64,000 nt of DNA from an uncultured Erysipelotrichaceae bacterium (GCA_900315065.1 OMXQ01000004.1:1-64000); one strand, 5' to 3'; shown: positions 18,047 through 27,508, counted from the stretch's first letter. Numbers and translations: made by a program. Notes: a model not told the origin generated them from the sequence alone.

Positions 18047-18175
18047 AAAGAAAAGCAGGTTGCGAAGCGCACCTGCCTGAAAATGACTTTGAATATCATA
18101 TCCGGCTGACTACCCAGGTCCTAAGGACATCAGGTGAGAAGTGGTGCTTCTTCTTTCCGTTTTTCAATTTACCTG
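18047..18175 (-). ncRNA. L20 leader (infC operon attenuator)
   Basis: The untranslated region before infC ends in a terminator: GCAGGT/ACCTGC stem (18055-18076) followed by TTTTCTTT. Upstream on the minus strand is a structured stretch with the paired segments around CCTGATGTCCTTAGG and GGTAGTCAGCC. Position and order match the L20 leader of Bacillota, where L20 binding favours the terminator and switches the operon off. The assignment rests on synteny and the terminator, not on a covariance-model match. Confidence 0.8.
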
Positions 18176-18177
18176 TA

Positions 18178-18207
18178 TATTTAATACTACTGTCAAATAT
18201 TTGTCAA
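18178..18207 (-). promoter_or_regulatory. infC operon promoter
   Basis: Minus-strand TTGACA at 18207-18202 and TAAATA at 18183-18178, 18 bases apart, directly upstream of the L20 leader and just beyond the stop of the Asp23-family gene. A second TTGACA (18196-18191) lies inside the spacer but has no well-spaced -10. Confidence 0.55.
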
Positions 18208-18209
18208 CA

Positions 18210-18536
18210 TTAAAATTCAAAACCAGTCACATTAATTGCTACGTTGTTAGCCTTGAAGCCGGTCATAAACAGAATATTCTCATAAATCTTATTCTGTACC
18301 AGTTCACAGGTAGCTGCTACGCTGGCACCATATTTCACCTTGATATCTGCCGCAACGTTCAGCTTATTATCTTCAATTTTTACAGATACCGGCTTTGAGA
18401 AAGCTGCTTCCTTCAGCCGAATTGCATTTTCTACATCATCAATGCTGATTTCGGCAATACTCTGGAAAACAGACTTGTTGATGGCAATCACGCCGTTTGC
18501 TGTTTCGCCTTTTAACATTACATAATCCTGAGCCAT
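18210..18536 (-). CDS. Asp23/Gls24-family protein
   Basis: 108 residues from ATG 18536, chosen because GAGGTG lies six bases upstream; the GTG three codons earlier is itself part of that ribosome site. Contains the Asp23 pattern ANGVIAINKSVFQSIAEISI ... VAADIKVKYGASVAATCELVQNKI. Members are small cytoplasmic or membrane-associated proteins linked to envelope stress and cell shape; the exact role here is unknown. It follows a RelA-fold gene on the same strand. Confidence 0.88.
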   Translation of the reverse strand: MAQDYVMLKGETANGVIAINKSVFQSIAEISIDDVENAIRLKEAAFSKPVSVKIEDNKLNVAADIKVKYGASVAATCELVQNKIYENILFMTGFKANNVAINVTGFEF

Positions 18537-18579
18537 TATTTTCACCTCAACTTGCTATTATTATACCAGTTTCATTTTC

Positions 18580-19947
18580 CTAGTGAAAGACTATGCTGAT
18601 CTTGTCAGACAATGAAGCAAGAATTGCATCTCTTTCCTTTTCGTAATCTTCATAAGAAGGATACTGTTTTTCTGTCTCCAGGCAGAAAGTTCTGAACATC
18701 TGCATCAGCTCATAAACTTTTTCTTCATGAATGATCCGGATCCCGCCGATATTGACCAGCTCTTCTGCCAGACTATGCAGCAGTTCATTTCTGACATCAG
18801 AACCCTTGTCCTGATAAGAAACAAAACGTTCTTCATACCAGCCTGGCTGAACCAGCAATAAACGGATGACATTAATAAAATCAGTAAAGTCTTCCAGATT
18901 ATTGCCCGGCTGTATTGTAAATAACATGCAGAAGAAAACATGCCACTTGAAATCGGTATTGATCCGGCTTTCCAGATACTTCCCAAATACCGAGCAGAAC
19001 GGATCATCGCTTTCATATGGACTTTCGAACTGGATTTCTTCCTTGAAATCAATTTCTGAGGAAGAAAGATAATTCAATGTTTCCAGATAATCAATCATCT
19101 TTTCAGCATTGTGGGAACCATTGATAAATTCCCGGATGTAGATGTACTGGGCAAGAATGGCAGAACATTGCTTGAAATCCGTCGCAAAGCCAAGAGATTC
19201 CTTCATCTTGCGGTTGACCAGTTCATTGATGGAAGAAGCCACAAAGGACTTGAACCCCTTCTCGTCCATGCCGATCTGTGCCTGCTGAGATTGATAGGAA
19301 ATTTCCTTGTACATGATTTCCAGCTGTCTGTCGACCACGTCCAGATTATCGCGGATCGCTGCCAGCATGTTTTTATTAAAGGCATCATACATGACAAAAT
19401 CCGGATTCTTGTATACGACTTCGTGTTCGATCTCATTCCAGAAAGCATGGACCAGAGACTTGATCTGCAGTTCAAAATTGATCCGGCTGTTGTTGAAAAG
19501 ATAATAGCCGTCAATCCGGTAAATGGTAAAGCCGTTGCGCTGGGTCTGCGGCTGGGCCGTTCTGAGATTCAGATAGATGTTTTCATTCCGGACGCATTGC
19601 AGGTAATCTTCTCCCTGATCCGTAAAATAAGAAAACAGATACTGATAGAGTTCTGCTTCATTGCGGATAAAACGACACTGGACGGTAATCCCGATCAGAT
19701 CAGAAAGATGATCCAATGCTTCCTCGCCACTATGACAATTCAGGTAGAACTCATTGCGGATCAGTTTCTCCCGTAAACTTGCACTGGACTTGATACGGGA
19801 ATGAAAGGATAAAGCTGCTTCTGTTTTGTCCGCATATATTTCTGAGAATGTCTTTTCCAGCTGCCCTTCTGCATATTCATAGGAAGGCATTTTCAGCTCA
19901 AACAGATTGAGCGTATCTTCAATAAATTGGAATAATTCAAGCTGCAT
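18580..19947 (-). CDS. RelA/SpoT-fold protein, probably degenerate
   Basis: 455 residues. Residues about 25-210 resemble the (p)ppGpp synthetase fold: HSRIKSSASLREKL (the R-x-K-S-x-x-S nucleotide-binding motif), DLIGITVQCRF and FELQIKSLVHAFWNEIEHEVVYK. However the GYRSxH segment that contacts GDP/GTP is replaced by GFTIYRIDG, and the usual DLIGIR arginine is Thr, so synthetase activity is doubtful. The remaining 240 residues are helical and not recognised; there is no HD hydrolase, TGS or ACT domain. It follows rsmF by 18 bases, at the end of the truB-ribF-rsmF unit. No clear ribosome-binding site precedes the ATG. Confidence 0.7.
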   Translation of the reverse strand: MQLELFQFIEDTLNLFELKMPSYEYAEGQLEKTFSEIYADKTEAALSFHSRIKSSASLREKLIRNEFYLNCHSGEEALDHLSDLIGITVQCRFIRNEAELYQYLFSYFTDQGEDYLQCVRNENIYLNLRTAQPQTQRNGFTIYRIDGYYLFNNSRINFELQIKSLVHAFWNEIEHEVVYKNPDFVMYDAFNKNMLAAIRDNLDVVDRQLEIMYKEISYQSQQAQIGMDEKGFKSFVASSINELVNRKMKESLGFATDFKQCSAILAQYIYIREFINGSHNAEKMIDYLETLNYLSSSEIDFKEEIQFESPYESDDPFCSVFGKYLESRINTDFKWHVFFCMLFTIQPGNNLEDFTDFINVIRLLLVQPGWYEERFVSYQDKGSDVRNELLHSLAEELVNIGGIRIIHEEKVYELMQMFRTFCLETEKQYPSYEDYEKERDAILASLSDKISIVFH

Positions 19948-19965
19948 AGTTGTATATTGTATTTC

Positions 19966-21285
19966 TTATCTTGTACGTAATCCTTTCGGATATTTGTTTT
20001 TGATGACGTTGCCGTCGCTTCTGCCCAGCCCCATCGCTAAGCCGTGCCACGTCAGCAGACACCAGCCTTTATCTGCATGGATGTTTAACTGATCGCCGTG
20101 CATGTATTTCTTCAGCTGTTCATCATCAAGATCAACACTGATTCTGAAGCGTGAGAAAGAAGACATGGCAAGATGATGGGAAGGTTCGAATCTGTCCTTC
20201 TTTATTTCACCAAGCAGGACCTGGTCTCTGACAATCCGGCACTTCCCGCAGGCATAAAAAGGTGCACATCCACCATAAACAAAATGATCATGCACATAGA
20301 GATACGGATACGGCAGTGTCAGAATTTCATCCAATGTTTCTTTTACAAATTTCGGCACCGACTGGCTCTTCAGCATAGACACTTTCACTGAAGAAGTCTC
20401 ACGATTTAACTTGTGCAATCTGCAGATGAAGTGACCTTCACCCCCGTCCATCGGGAAAATACGGATGCATTTCCCGGTTCCATTGCCAAGATCAAAACCT
20501 GGTCTTCCGAAAGAAACACCGGTATCGATAATTTCCATGTCCGGATATGTATTCGTAAACCAGACCATATTCTTTTCATTTTCTTCCAGTGAAAACGTGC
20601 AGGTACTGTAAACCATGGTGCCGCCCGGTTTCAGACAACGATATGCATTTGCCAGTATTTCCCGCTGCCTTTGTGCACACATTTCAACATTGGCTGCCGA
20701 CCAGTCATCCACTGCCTCGCTGCTTTTGCGGAACATGCCTTCGCCAGAGCATGGTGCATCACACAGAAGCGCATCAAAAAATTCCGGGAAAGCATCTGCG
20801 ACGTCCTTTGTATCACTGTTCAGAATCGTGACATTGGCTGCCCCGTGGTGTTCTACATTTTCAACCAGAATGGAAGCACGTTTTGCAACATATTCATTTG
20901 CAACAAGCAGACCGTCATTGCCAAGCATTTCAGCAATCTGGGTGGTCTTGGAACCTGGTGCCGCACAAAGATCTGCGACCTTCATGCCTGGTTTTACATC
21001 AAGCACAGTAACAGCGGAAGAAGCACTTGGCTCCTGCATGTAAAACAAACCTGCAAGACACGCTGGTGAAAAACCGATGCCTCTTTCTTCTTCCGTCCAG
21101 TATCCCCACTTTGCATAGGGACTTTTTTCTCTGGAAAGATTTACAATGGAAAATAAAGAATCCGGATCTGTCTTCAGCGGATTCACTCTGAAACCTCTGC
21201 GGGCAGGCTGCTCCAGTGATGCTTCATAAGCAGGATACTCATCCCCAAGCATTTCCTTCATGCGGGCAAGAAATTCATTGTTCAT
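19966..21285 (-). CDS. rsmF: NOL1/NOP2/Sun-family rRNA m5C methyltransferase
   Basis: 439 residues. SAM-dependent RNA cytosine-C5 methyltransferase with motif VADLCAAPGSKTTQIAEML (SAM site), the catalytic PCSGEGMFRK and TC motif STCTFSLEENE. The C-terminal third matches the extra RNA-binding (PUA-like) portion of RsmF/YebU-type enzymes. It begins inside the end of ribF (11-base overlap) with AGGATG upstream, so is coupled. The specificity (which 16S cytosine) is inferred from family only. Confidence 0.88.
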   Translation of the reverse strand: MNNEFLARMKEMLGDEYPAYEASLEQPARRGFRVNPLKTDPDSLFSIVNLSREKSPYAKWGYWTEEERGIGFSPACLAGLFYMQEPSASSAVTVLDVKPGMKVADLCAAPGSKTTQIAEMLGNDGLLVANEYVAKRASILVENVEHHGAANVTILNSDTKDVADAFPEFFDALLCDAPCSGEGMFRKSSEAVDDWSAANVEMCAQRQREILANAYRCLKPGGTMVYSTCTFSLEENEKNMVWFTNTYPDMEIIDTGVSFGRPGFDLGNGTGKCIRIFPMDGGEGHFICRLHKLNRETSSVKVSMLKSQSVPKFVKETLDEILTLPYPYLYVHDHFVYGGCAPFYACGKCRIVRDQVLLGEIKKDRFEPSHHLAMSSFSRFRISVDLDDEQLKKYMHGDQLNIHADKGWCLLTWHGLAMGLGRSDGNVIKNKYPKGLRTR

Positions 21286-22201
21286 CCTGCAGCATCTCCC
21301 TTACTTTGCGCACATCCTGTTCCAGCTGCATGATCAGATTTTCCTTTGAGCGGAATTTCTTTTCTTCACGCACAAAATGGAGGAAATCAAGACTGATGTA
21401 CTTTCCGTAAATATCACCTTCAAAATCCAGAAGATGGGCTTCCAGTGAAAGCTGCTCCTTATAATTGAAGGTCGGATTATGACCCAGATTGACCATGGCC
21501 ATATATCTCTGCTTGTTTACGGATGCCATGCAGGCATAAACTCCGGTCTTCGGCAGCAGGTATTCTTCTGAATATCTGATGTTGGCAGTCGGGAAACCCA
21601 TGCCGGTTCCCTGGTGACGGCCGTGAATCACCACGCCTTCAATGCAATACGGGCTGCCAAGCATGTCACGGGCTTTCTCCATTTCTCCGTTAACAATGCA
21701 CTGACTGATTCTGGTCGAAGAAATCTTGCCGAGGGAATCATCCACTTCTCTTACAATTTCAACATCGTACGGAGCCATTTCTTTCAACATATTCCCGTCG
21801 CCTTTGCCAAATGCACCGAAGTGGAAATCAAAACCGCATACAAGGCCATGCAGATTCAGCTTGCCGAGAACTTTGGTCACAAAGTCTTCCGGCGAAAGCT
21901 GGGACATTTCTTTTGTAAATCTGAGAATGACTATATTCTGAATGCCGAAGGCAACTGCTTTGTTCATGCGCTGGCGCATCGTAGAAATGTGCTGTACGTT
22001 CTGCATGCCTTTGATCGTAACCCACGGATCCGGGTCAAAAGTAATCATGGCACTCTCACACTTTTTCTCTTTTGCCATCTCGACCGTTTTTCTGACCAGA
22101 GCCTGATGGCCTTTATGCATTCCGTCAAAATAACCGATGCATGCGCACAATGGTGTCTGTGCAGCCCGGGAATGATCCAATCCAACCATGATGATCCGCA
22201 T
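21275..22201 (-). CDS. ribF: Bifunctional riboflavin kinase/FAD synthetase
   Basis: 308 residues. N-terminal FAD-synthetase nucleotidyltransferase domain with CIGYFDGMHKGHQALV, and C-terminal riboflavin-kinase domain with GMGFPTANIR and TGVYACM. Makes FMN and FAD in the cytoplasm. It starts one base after truB, the conserved truB-ribF pairing of Bacillota, and overlaps rsmF. Confidence 0.95.
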   Translation of the reverse strand: MRIIMVGLDHSRAAQTPLCACIGYFDGMHKGHQALVRKTVEMAKEKKCESAMITFDPDPWVTIKGMQNVQHISTMRQRMNKAVAFGIQNIVILRFTKEMSQLSPEDFVTKVLGKLNLHGLVCGFDFHFGAFGKGDGNMLKEMAPYDVEIVREVDDSLGKISSTRISQCIVNGEMEKARDMLGSPYCIEGVVIHGRHQGTGMGFPTANIRYSEEYLLPKTGVYACMASVNKQRYMAMVNLGHNPTFNYKEQLSLEAHLLDFEGDIYGKYISLDFLHFVREEKKFRSKENLIMQLEQDVRKVREMLQDEQ

Positions 22202-22202
22202 C

Positions 22203-23054
22203 TTACAACAGCCCCCTTACGCAATGATACATGTCGTCTTCTTCTTTTCTGTATGCTGCTAACAGCTGTCCGTCTTTGACAAAGATGACCTTGTCTGATG
22301 TTTCGTTCTTCAGATAAACGTGCCTGCCGCTTTTTACCATTTCCGGCATTCTGCACGCAACCAGCTTCCATGAAGGATCAATCACTTTCAAAGGAGAAAG
22401 AAAACTTTCCTTTCCTGCTTTCAATTCTTCCAGCGTGCATGCATCAGATAAGGAGAGCTTGTCAATGCCGTACCGGACTAAAGAAGTCATTGTCCCGATC
22501 TCACCAAAAGAAGCACAATAATCCGCAATCAGCGTCCTGACATAAGTGCCGGAAGAAACTTGTGCATCCATGCTGTAGAGATCATCATGAAGATGATGTA
22601 CTTCCAGACGATTGACTGTCACTTTGCGCGGTTCACGTTCTACAATTTGGCCTTTTCTTGCATATTCGTACAGTTTCTTTCCGTCCTTTTTCAAAGCTGA
22701 ATACATCGGCGGCACCTGTAAAATATCACCTGTAAAAGGCACCGCAGCCTGTGCAAGTTCTGCATCTGTATATTCCTTCTGCGGCTTTCTGCTTTCAATC
22801 TGCTCTCCCCAGATATCTTCAGTATCTGTCCGGATTCCCATCCTGAACTCAGCTTTGTATTTTTTATGATCTGATAAACAGTACGGTACCAGTTTTGTAT
22901 ATCTGCCAAGCAGAACGATCATCAGCCCGGTTGCATTCGGATCCAGGGTTCCGGTGTGTCCTGTCTTTTTTTCATGATAAATTCTTCTGCATGCGCGCAC
23001 AGCATCAAAAGATGTCATGCCGGCAGGTTTGTTTAATAAAATAACAGCATCCAT
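22203..23054 (-). CDS. truB: tRNA pseudouridine-55 synthase
   Basis: 283 residues. Has the TruB start ILLNKPAGMTSFDAV and the catalytic region KTGHTGTLDPNATGLMIVLLG with the active-site Asp, followed by YKAEFRMGIRTDTED. Isomerises U55 of the tRNA T-loop. First gene of truB-ribF-rsmF. The ATG has no ribosome-binding site and lies 12 bases after a good TATAAT box, so the message may be nearly leaderless. Confidence 0.95.
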   Translation of the reverse strand: MDAVILLNKPAGMTSFDAVRACRRIYHEKKTGHTGTLDPNATGLMIVLLGRYTKLVPYCLSDHKKYKAEFRMGIRTDTEDIWGEQIESRKPQKEYTDAELAQAAVPFTGDILQVPPMYSALKKDGKKLYEYARKGQIVEREPRKVTVNRLEVHHLHDDLYSMDAQVSSGTYVRTLIADYCASFGEIGTMTSLVRYGIDKLSLSDACTLEELKAGKESFLSPLKVIDPSWKLVACRMPEMVKSGRHVYLKNETSDKVIFVKDGQLLAAYRKEEDDMYHCVRGLL

Positions 23055-23066
23055 AAGTCCGGATTT

Positions 23067-23095
23067 ATTATACCAATAACCTATATATGCCGCAA
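23067..23095 (-). promoter_or_regulatory. truB promoter
   Basis: Minus-strand TTGCGG (23095-23090), 17-base spacer and a perfect TATAAT (23072-23067). The truB ATG begins 12 bases after the -10 box. Confidence 0.6.
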
Positions 23096-23136
23096 AAATA
23101 ACATTCCAAATTCCGGAAAATTATTTCAGAAAACTA

Positions 23137-23165
23137 TTGACACAATAATTTTCATAGAATATAGT
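23137..23165 (+). promoter_or_regulatory. Promoter of lysine riboswitch transcript
   Basis: TTGACA (23137-23142), 17-base spacer, TATAGT (23160-23165). Transcription would start just before the riboswitch at about 23172. Confidence 0.75.
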
Positions 23166-23182
23166 CAATGCATAAAATAAAA

Positions 23183-23396
23183 ACGAGTAGAGGTAGCGGT
23201 GTAGATGAGTACTTCACGGAGTCAGCAGACCATGAAATGAAGGAAAGGCAGTCACCGCCGAACAGATGAAACAGGCGTGTCTCATCTGTGGGGGTACAGA
23301 GAAGATCTGTATCACTCCTTCACTTATGTGAAGAGGCGCTATTGCTTATGGAAAAAACAGCCGTATGCGATAGAGCATGCGGTTTTATTTTATCTG
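23183..23396 (+). ncRNA. Lysine riboswitch (L box) with terminator
   Basis: The leader contains the L-box core: AGAGGTAGCG near the 5' end, GAGTA, then GGAAAGGCAGTCACCGCCGA and a GGGGGTA segment, with the expected surrounding stems (for example CAGATG...CATCTG). It ends in a strong terminator, CCGTATGC/GCATGCGG followed by TTTTATTTT (23361-23392). In this class lysine binding favours the terminator, turning off transport or biosynthesis genes. It sits between a good promoter and an amino-acid ABC importer, which it should control. Confidence 0.9.
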
Positions 23397-23425
23397 CAAA
23401 ATACATTTCGGGAGGAAAAGTAAAA

Positions 23426-24265
23426 ATGAAGAGATTCAATCATGTATCAGGCATTATCGCTGCTGCAATGCTCGTCACAACCGGCTGCTCTGCTTCCGGT
23501 TCTGCAGCTGCCACGAATTCTGCTTCCAGCGGGAATGGAACATTCAGAGTCGGCATGGAATGCAACTATGCACCATTCAACTGGACAACAACTCAGGAAG
23601 GCGAAACAACCCAGAAGATTTCATCTACTGACTATTGCGACGGCTATGATGTAGTCATTGCTGAAAAGATGGCTGATGCATTAGGTGAAGATGTACAGAT
23701 CGTCAAGCTTGACTGGGATAATCTGATCGTTTCCCTGAATAAGAATTCCATTGATGCTATTATCGCCGGCATGACGGATACACCGGAGCGTGAAGAAGAA
23801 GTCAACTTCACTTCCCCTTACTATGAATCTGAAGAAGTCATGATCGTCAAGAAGGACGGCAAGTATGCTTCTGCTACAGGTATCCAGGACTTCTCTGGCG
23901 CTACGGTACAGGGTCAGATGAGTACTATTTATGATGAAGTCATCGATCAGATCAATGGTGTTGTTCACCAGCCGGCTGCTGAAACATTCCCGGCTGCGAT
24001 CCAGGCTCTGCAGGCAGGTGCTGTAGACGGCGTTGTTTCCGAACTTCCTGTTGCCAAGGGCGTAACCGAAGCTAATCCGGATCTTGCAATCGTAAGATTT
24101 GCGGAAGGAAAGGGTTTTGAAGCTGATACAACTGTTTCCATTGCAGTTCGTAAGTCAGATACTGATCTGCAGAAGAAGCTGGAAGATGCATTAAGCAAGA
24201 TTTCTGCAGAAGATCGTGAAAAGCTGATGGAAGCCGCTGTTGACCGTCAGCCTGCTTCTGAATAA
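23426..24265 (+). CDS. Amino-acid (probably lysine) ABC importer, binding lipoprotein
   Basis: 279 residues from ATG 23426 (GGAGGAAAAG just upstream); a longer frame runs back into the riboswitch and is rejected. Lipoprotein signal MKRFNHVSGIIAAAMLVTTGC, then a family-3 periplasmic-binding fold: GTFRVGMECNYAPFNW, GYDVVIAEKMADALG, DAIIAGMTDTPEREEEVNFTSPYY. Captures the amino acid outside the membrane for the permease and ATPase downstream. The lysine riboswitch upstream is the reason for naming lysine as substrate. Confidence 0.9.
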   Translation: MKRFNHVSGIIAAAMLVTTGCSASGSAAATNSASSGNGTFRVGMECNYAPFNWTTTQEGETTQKISSTDYCDGYDVVIAEKMADALGEDVQIVKLDWDNLIVSLNKNSIDAIIAGMTDTPEREEEVNFTSPYYESEEVMIVKKDGKYASATGIQDFSGATVQGQMSTIYDEVIDQINGVVHQPAAETFPAAIQALQAGAVDGVVSELPVAKGVTEANPDLAIVRFAEGKGFEADTTVSIAVRKSDTDLQKKLEDALSKISAEDREKLMEAAVDRQPASE

Positions 24266-24268
24266 TCA

Positions 24269-25030
24269 ATGTTCATTCAGAATTGCATTTCAATTTTCAG
24301 CAAATACGGGTCCAGTCTTCTGCTTGGTGTCAGAACAACTTTGCTTGTTTCTCTCACCGGCACGGCGCTGGGCCTCATGCTGGGTTTACTGGTAGGCGGA
24401 TTCAGAGCTGTCAAGCTGGACTATACAGCAGGTCCTGCAGCCCGTTTCATCAAGAAGTTCTTTGACCTGCTTGCCAACATTTATATTACTGTTTTCCGCG
24501 GTACGCCGATGATGGTTCAGGCTTTGTTTATTTATTTTTCATTGCTGAACGTATTTCATTGGAGTTATCTCACTGCTGCCATCACTGTTATTTCCATCAA
24601 TACCGGTGCTTACATGGCAGAAATCATTCGTTCCGGTATACAGGCAGTTGACCCTGGTCAGACGGAAGCCGCAAGATCCCTCGGCATGTCCAATGCCCAG
24701 ACCATGATGACAGTCGTTCTGCCGCAGGCAATCCGCAATGCCTTCCCTGCTCTTGGCAACGAGCTGATTGTCAATATCAAGGATTCTTCCGTATTGATGA
24801 TTATCTCTGTTACTGAATTAATGTTCCAGGCAAAATCCATTGCCGGTTCTACCTTCCACTTTTCGGAAGTATACTTCATTGAAGCAATGATCTATCTGAT
24901 TCTCACTTCGATTGCTTCTCTGATCCTCAACTTCATTGAAAAGCATATGAACAAGGTCAGTGTCAGTGTGCCGATGAGTGACACCGATCCGAAGTCCATC
25001 AACTATGCAAGCAGAAAGCAGGCTGAATGA
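24269..25030 (+). CDS. Amino-acid ABC importer permease
   Basis: 253 residues, with five or so membrane segments and the His/Glu/Phe polar amino-acid permease signature ([46 protein letters not shown], the EAA loop that docks the ATPase). Three bases after the binding-protein gene. As there is one permease gene it should act as a homodimer. Confidence 0.93.
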   Translation: MFIQNCISIFSKYGSSLLLGVRTTLLVSLTGTALGLMLGLLVGGFRAVKLDYTAGPAARFIKKFFDLLANIYITVFRGTPMMVQALFIYFSLLNVFHWSYLTAAITVISINTGAYMAEIIRSGIQAVDPGQTEAARSLGMSNAQTMMTVVLPQAIRNAFPALGNELIVNIKDSSVLMIISVTELMFQAKSIAGSTFHFSEVYFIEAMIYLILTSIASLILNFIEKHMNKVSVSVPMSDTDPKSINYASRKQAE

Positions 25031-25031
25031 T

Positions 25032-25763
25032 ATGTCACTTGTAGAAATCAGAAATATTCATAAAAGTTTCGGCAATCTTGAAGTTCTCAAGGGCGTTGAC
25101 TTCTCTGTCGATGAAGGTGAAGTTGTCTGTCTGATCGGAAGATCCGGTTCTGGCAAATCTACCCTGCTTCGCTGCATCAACTTATTGGAAAAACCTGATG
25201 ACGGCTCCATCAAGGTATTCGGGGAAGATATTCTCCATACAAAGGACGTCAACCAGTATCGTGCCAAGGTAGGCATGTGCTTCCAGCAGTTCAACCTCTT
25301 CAGCAACATGAATGTATTGGAAAACTGCGTCAAGCCGCAGATGAAAGTACATCATGTTTCCAAAGCTGAAGCTGCGGAAAAAGCCATGCACTATCTGGAA
25401 AAGGTCGGCATGAAAAACTTTGCCAACGCGGATGTCAGAAATATTTCCGGCGGTCAGAAACAGAGGGTTGCGATTGCCCGTGCTCTTTGCATGAATCCGA
25501 AACTGATGCTGTTCGATGAACCGACTTCCGCACTGGATCCGGAAATGGTCGGTGAAGTTCTCAATGTCATGAAGGATCTTGCCAGAGAAGGCCTGACCAT
25601 GATCATCGTCACTCATGAAATGGGCTTTGCAAAAGAAGTCGCCGACAGAGTCATCTTCATGGACCAGGGTGTTATCGAAGAAGAAGGCACGCCGGAAGAA
25701 ATCTTCAATCATCCGAAGTCTGAACGTACTGCTTCCTTCCTGAAAGCCGCAATCAATAAGTAA
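25032..25763 (+). CDS. Amino-acid ABC importer ATPase
   Basis: 243 residues from ATG 25032, immediately after the permease stop; an in-frame upstream extension overlaps the permease and is unlikely. Walker [11 protein letters not shown]-loop CFQQFNLF, signature ISGGQKQR, Walker [13 protein letters not shown], and H-loop VTHEM. GlnQ/PAAT group. Completes the three-gene lysine-riboswitch operon, which ends in a terminator just after the stop. Confidence 0.95.
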   Translation: MSLVEIRNIHKSFGNLEVLKGVDFSVDEGEVVCLIGRSGSGKSTLLRCINLLEKPDDGSIKVFGEDILHTKDVNQYRAKVGMCFQQFNLFSNMNVLENCVKPQMKVHHVSKAEAAEKAMHYLEKVGMKNFANADVRNISGGQKQRVAIARALCMNPKLMLFDEPTSALDPEMVGEVLNVMKDLAREGLTMIIVTHEMGFAKEVADRVIFMDQGVIEEEGTPEEIFNHPKSERTASFLKAAINK

Positions 25764-25776
25764 TCTGAACCATTTA

Positions 25777-25806
25777 AAAAAGGCCTGCATGCAGGTCTTT
25801 CTTTTT
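25777..25806. terminator. Terminator after ABC importer
   Basis: A short hairpin centred on CCTGCATGCAGG followed by TCTTTCTTTTT on the plus strand; AAAAAA on its left side means it may also stop transcription from the convergent pepF gene. Confidence 0.7.
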
Positions 25807-25810
25807 ATCT

Positions 25811-27508
25811 TCAGAACTTTGTATCATCAACGGCATTCAGCTTATTCATGAGATAGCCGATGATTTCTCTGATTGTTCCTTCTTCAAAAGGAACTCTCAG
25901 GTTGGCAGCTTTGACAAGCTTTGTGAATGACAAAGTGCCGCCGAGTTTCAGCAGATGCGTGTAATCCTGCCAATAGGAAGGATCTTTCTGATCCATGCGG
26001 ATGTAGAACTGCTGTGCACATACCTGAGCCAGCGTATAGTCAATGTAATAGAACGGAGACTGGAAAATGTGCCCCTGCTGATACCACCAGCAGCCCTTTT
26101 CAAGCAGCTGGCAGCCGTCATAGTTCTTATACGGCATGTACATCTTTTCAAGTCTGCGCCAGCAGGCTTTTCTTTCGGCAGGCGTCATCTCAGGATGCGT
26201 GTAGACTTCTTCCTGGAAATGATCGACCAGAACCCCGTACGGCAGGAAGGTAATGGTACCGCACATATGAGAATATCTGTACTTGTCAGCAGCATCCCCG
26301 AAGAAGAGTTTCATCCATGGATAGGCAAAGAATTCCATGGACATGGAATCAATCTCAGCCGATTCCATGGTCGGACACATGACATCCGGAATCGTGATAT
26401 CCTTTGCCAGATATGTCTGGAAAGCATGGCCTGCTTCATGGGTCAGGACGTCCACGTCGCCAGACGTACCGTTGAAGTTGGAGAAAATAAACGGAACTCC
26501 GTATTCCGGAATTTCGGTTTCATAGCCGCCCATTTCCTTGTTTGGTCTTGAGATCAGATCCCAGAGTTCGTTTTCCTTCATGACATCGATGAATCTGCCA
26601 GTGTCTTCACTCATTTCGTGATACATTCTGACAGCTGCATCAACCAGCTCTTCTGCACTTCCCTGTGGAAGCGCGTTGCCGCTGACAAATTTGTAATCCA
26701 TATCATAGTAGGCAAGCTTATCAAAGCCGAGTCTCTTTCTCTGCTTTTCAAAGATCGCTTCAGCTGCCGGCGTAGCATAATCCAGAATCTGCTTTCTGTA
26801 TCCGGCAACCATCTCTGCATTGTAGTCAAGACGATTCATCCGGTAATAGCCCAGTTCTACATAGGAAGCATAGCCCATTTCCCTGGCCATCTTGTCACGG
26901 ACTTTGACCATGCGGTCATAGATGTCATCGAATTTTGCTTCATTTTCTGCATAGAAAGCCATCTTGGCATCGTAGGCTTTCTTTCTGATTTCCCGATCCG
27001 GACTTTCTGCCTTAGCCGCAATCTGGGCCAGGTTCAGGATTTCACCGTCAAATGGAATTGCGGCGGAAGCTTTGAGCCTGCCGTATTCACTGGCCAGCTT
27101 GTTTTCTTCAATCATCAGCGGAACGATTTTTTCATCAAATGCTTTCAGACGGCATTCCCCTAACTGGAAGAAAGTCTCCGGAATTTCCTTCCTCAATTCT
27201 TCCTCGAAAGGCGCTTCCAGAACTGTTCTGAATAAAGTATTTTCCAGAGATTCATAGCGTGGTGCGGTTTCGTCCCAATAGTTATTTTCTGCTTCATAAT
27301 AAGGCTCCTTTGTATTGATGGTATGTCTGACCTGGGCCAGGATCATCATTGTCTGCAGATGTCTGCGGATTGCATTAAGTTCATTGAACTTTGCCAGGAA
27401 GCTTTCTGAATCGCTGCTGCTTTTCATTTCATCCAGAAGTTTCTGCATCTTTGCGGATGTTTCATCAAAATCCGGACGTTCATATTTCATATCTTTGAAT
27501 TTGGTCAT
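25811..27508 (-). CDS. Oligoendopeptidase F-type M3 metallopeptidase
   Basis: 565 residues, typical of the M3B/PepF group. The zinc site is HEAGHAF (about residue 351) with the downstream ESAEIDSMSMEFF helix carrying the third ligand. Degrades short peptides in the cytoplasm. GGAGG lies before the ATG. Single gene, convergent with the ABC importer. Confidence 0.93.
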   Translation of the reverse strand: MTKFKDMKYERPDFDETSAKMQKLLDEMKSSSDSESFLAKFNELNAIRRHLQTMMILAQVRHTINTKEPYYEAENNYWDETAPRYESLENTLFRTVLEAPFEEELRKEIPETFFQLGECRLKAFDEKIVPLMIEENKLASEYGRLKASAAIPFDGEILNLAQIAAKAESPDREIRKKAYDAKMAFYAENEAKFDDIYDRMVKVRDKMAREMGYASYVELGYYRMNRLDYNAEMVAGYRKQILDYATPAAEAIFEKQRKRLGFDKLAYYDMDYKFVSGNALPQGSAEELVDAAVRMYHEMSEDTGRFIDVMKENELWDLISRPNKEMGGYETEIPEYGVPFIFSNFNGTSGDVDVLTHEAGHAFQTYLAKDITIPDVMCPTMESAEIDSMSMEFFAYPWMKLFFGDAADKYRYSHMCGTITFLPYGVLVDHFQEEVYTHPEMTPAERKACWRRLEKMYMPYKNYDGCQLLEKGCWWYQQGHIFQSPFYYIDYTLAQVCAQQFYIRMDQKDPSYWQDYTHLLKLGGTLSFTKLVKAANLRVPFEEGTIREIIGYLMNKLNAVDDTKF

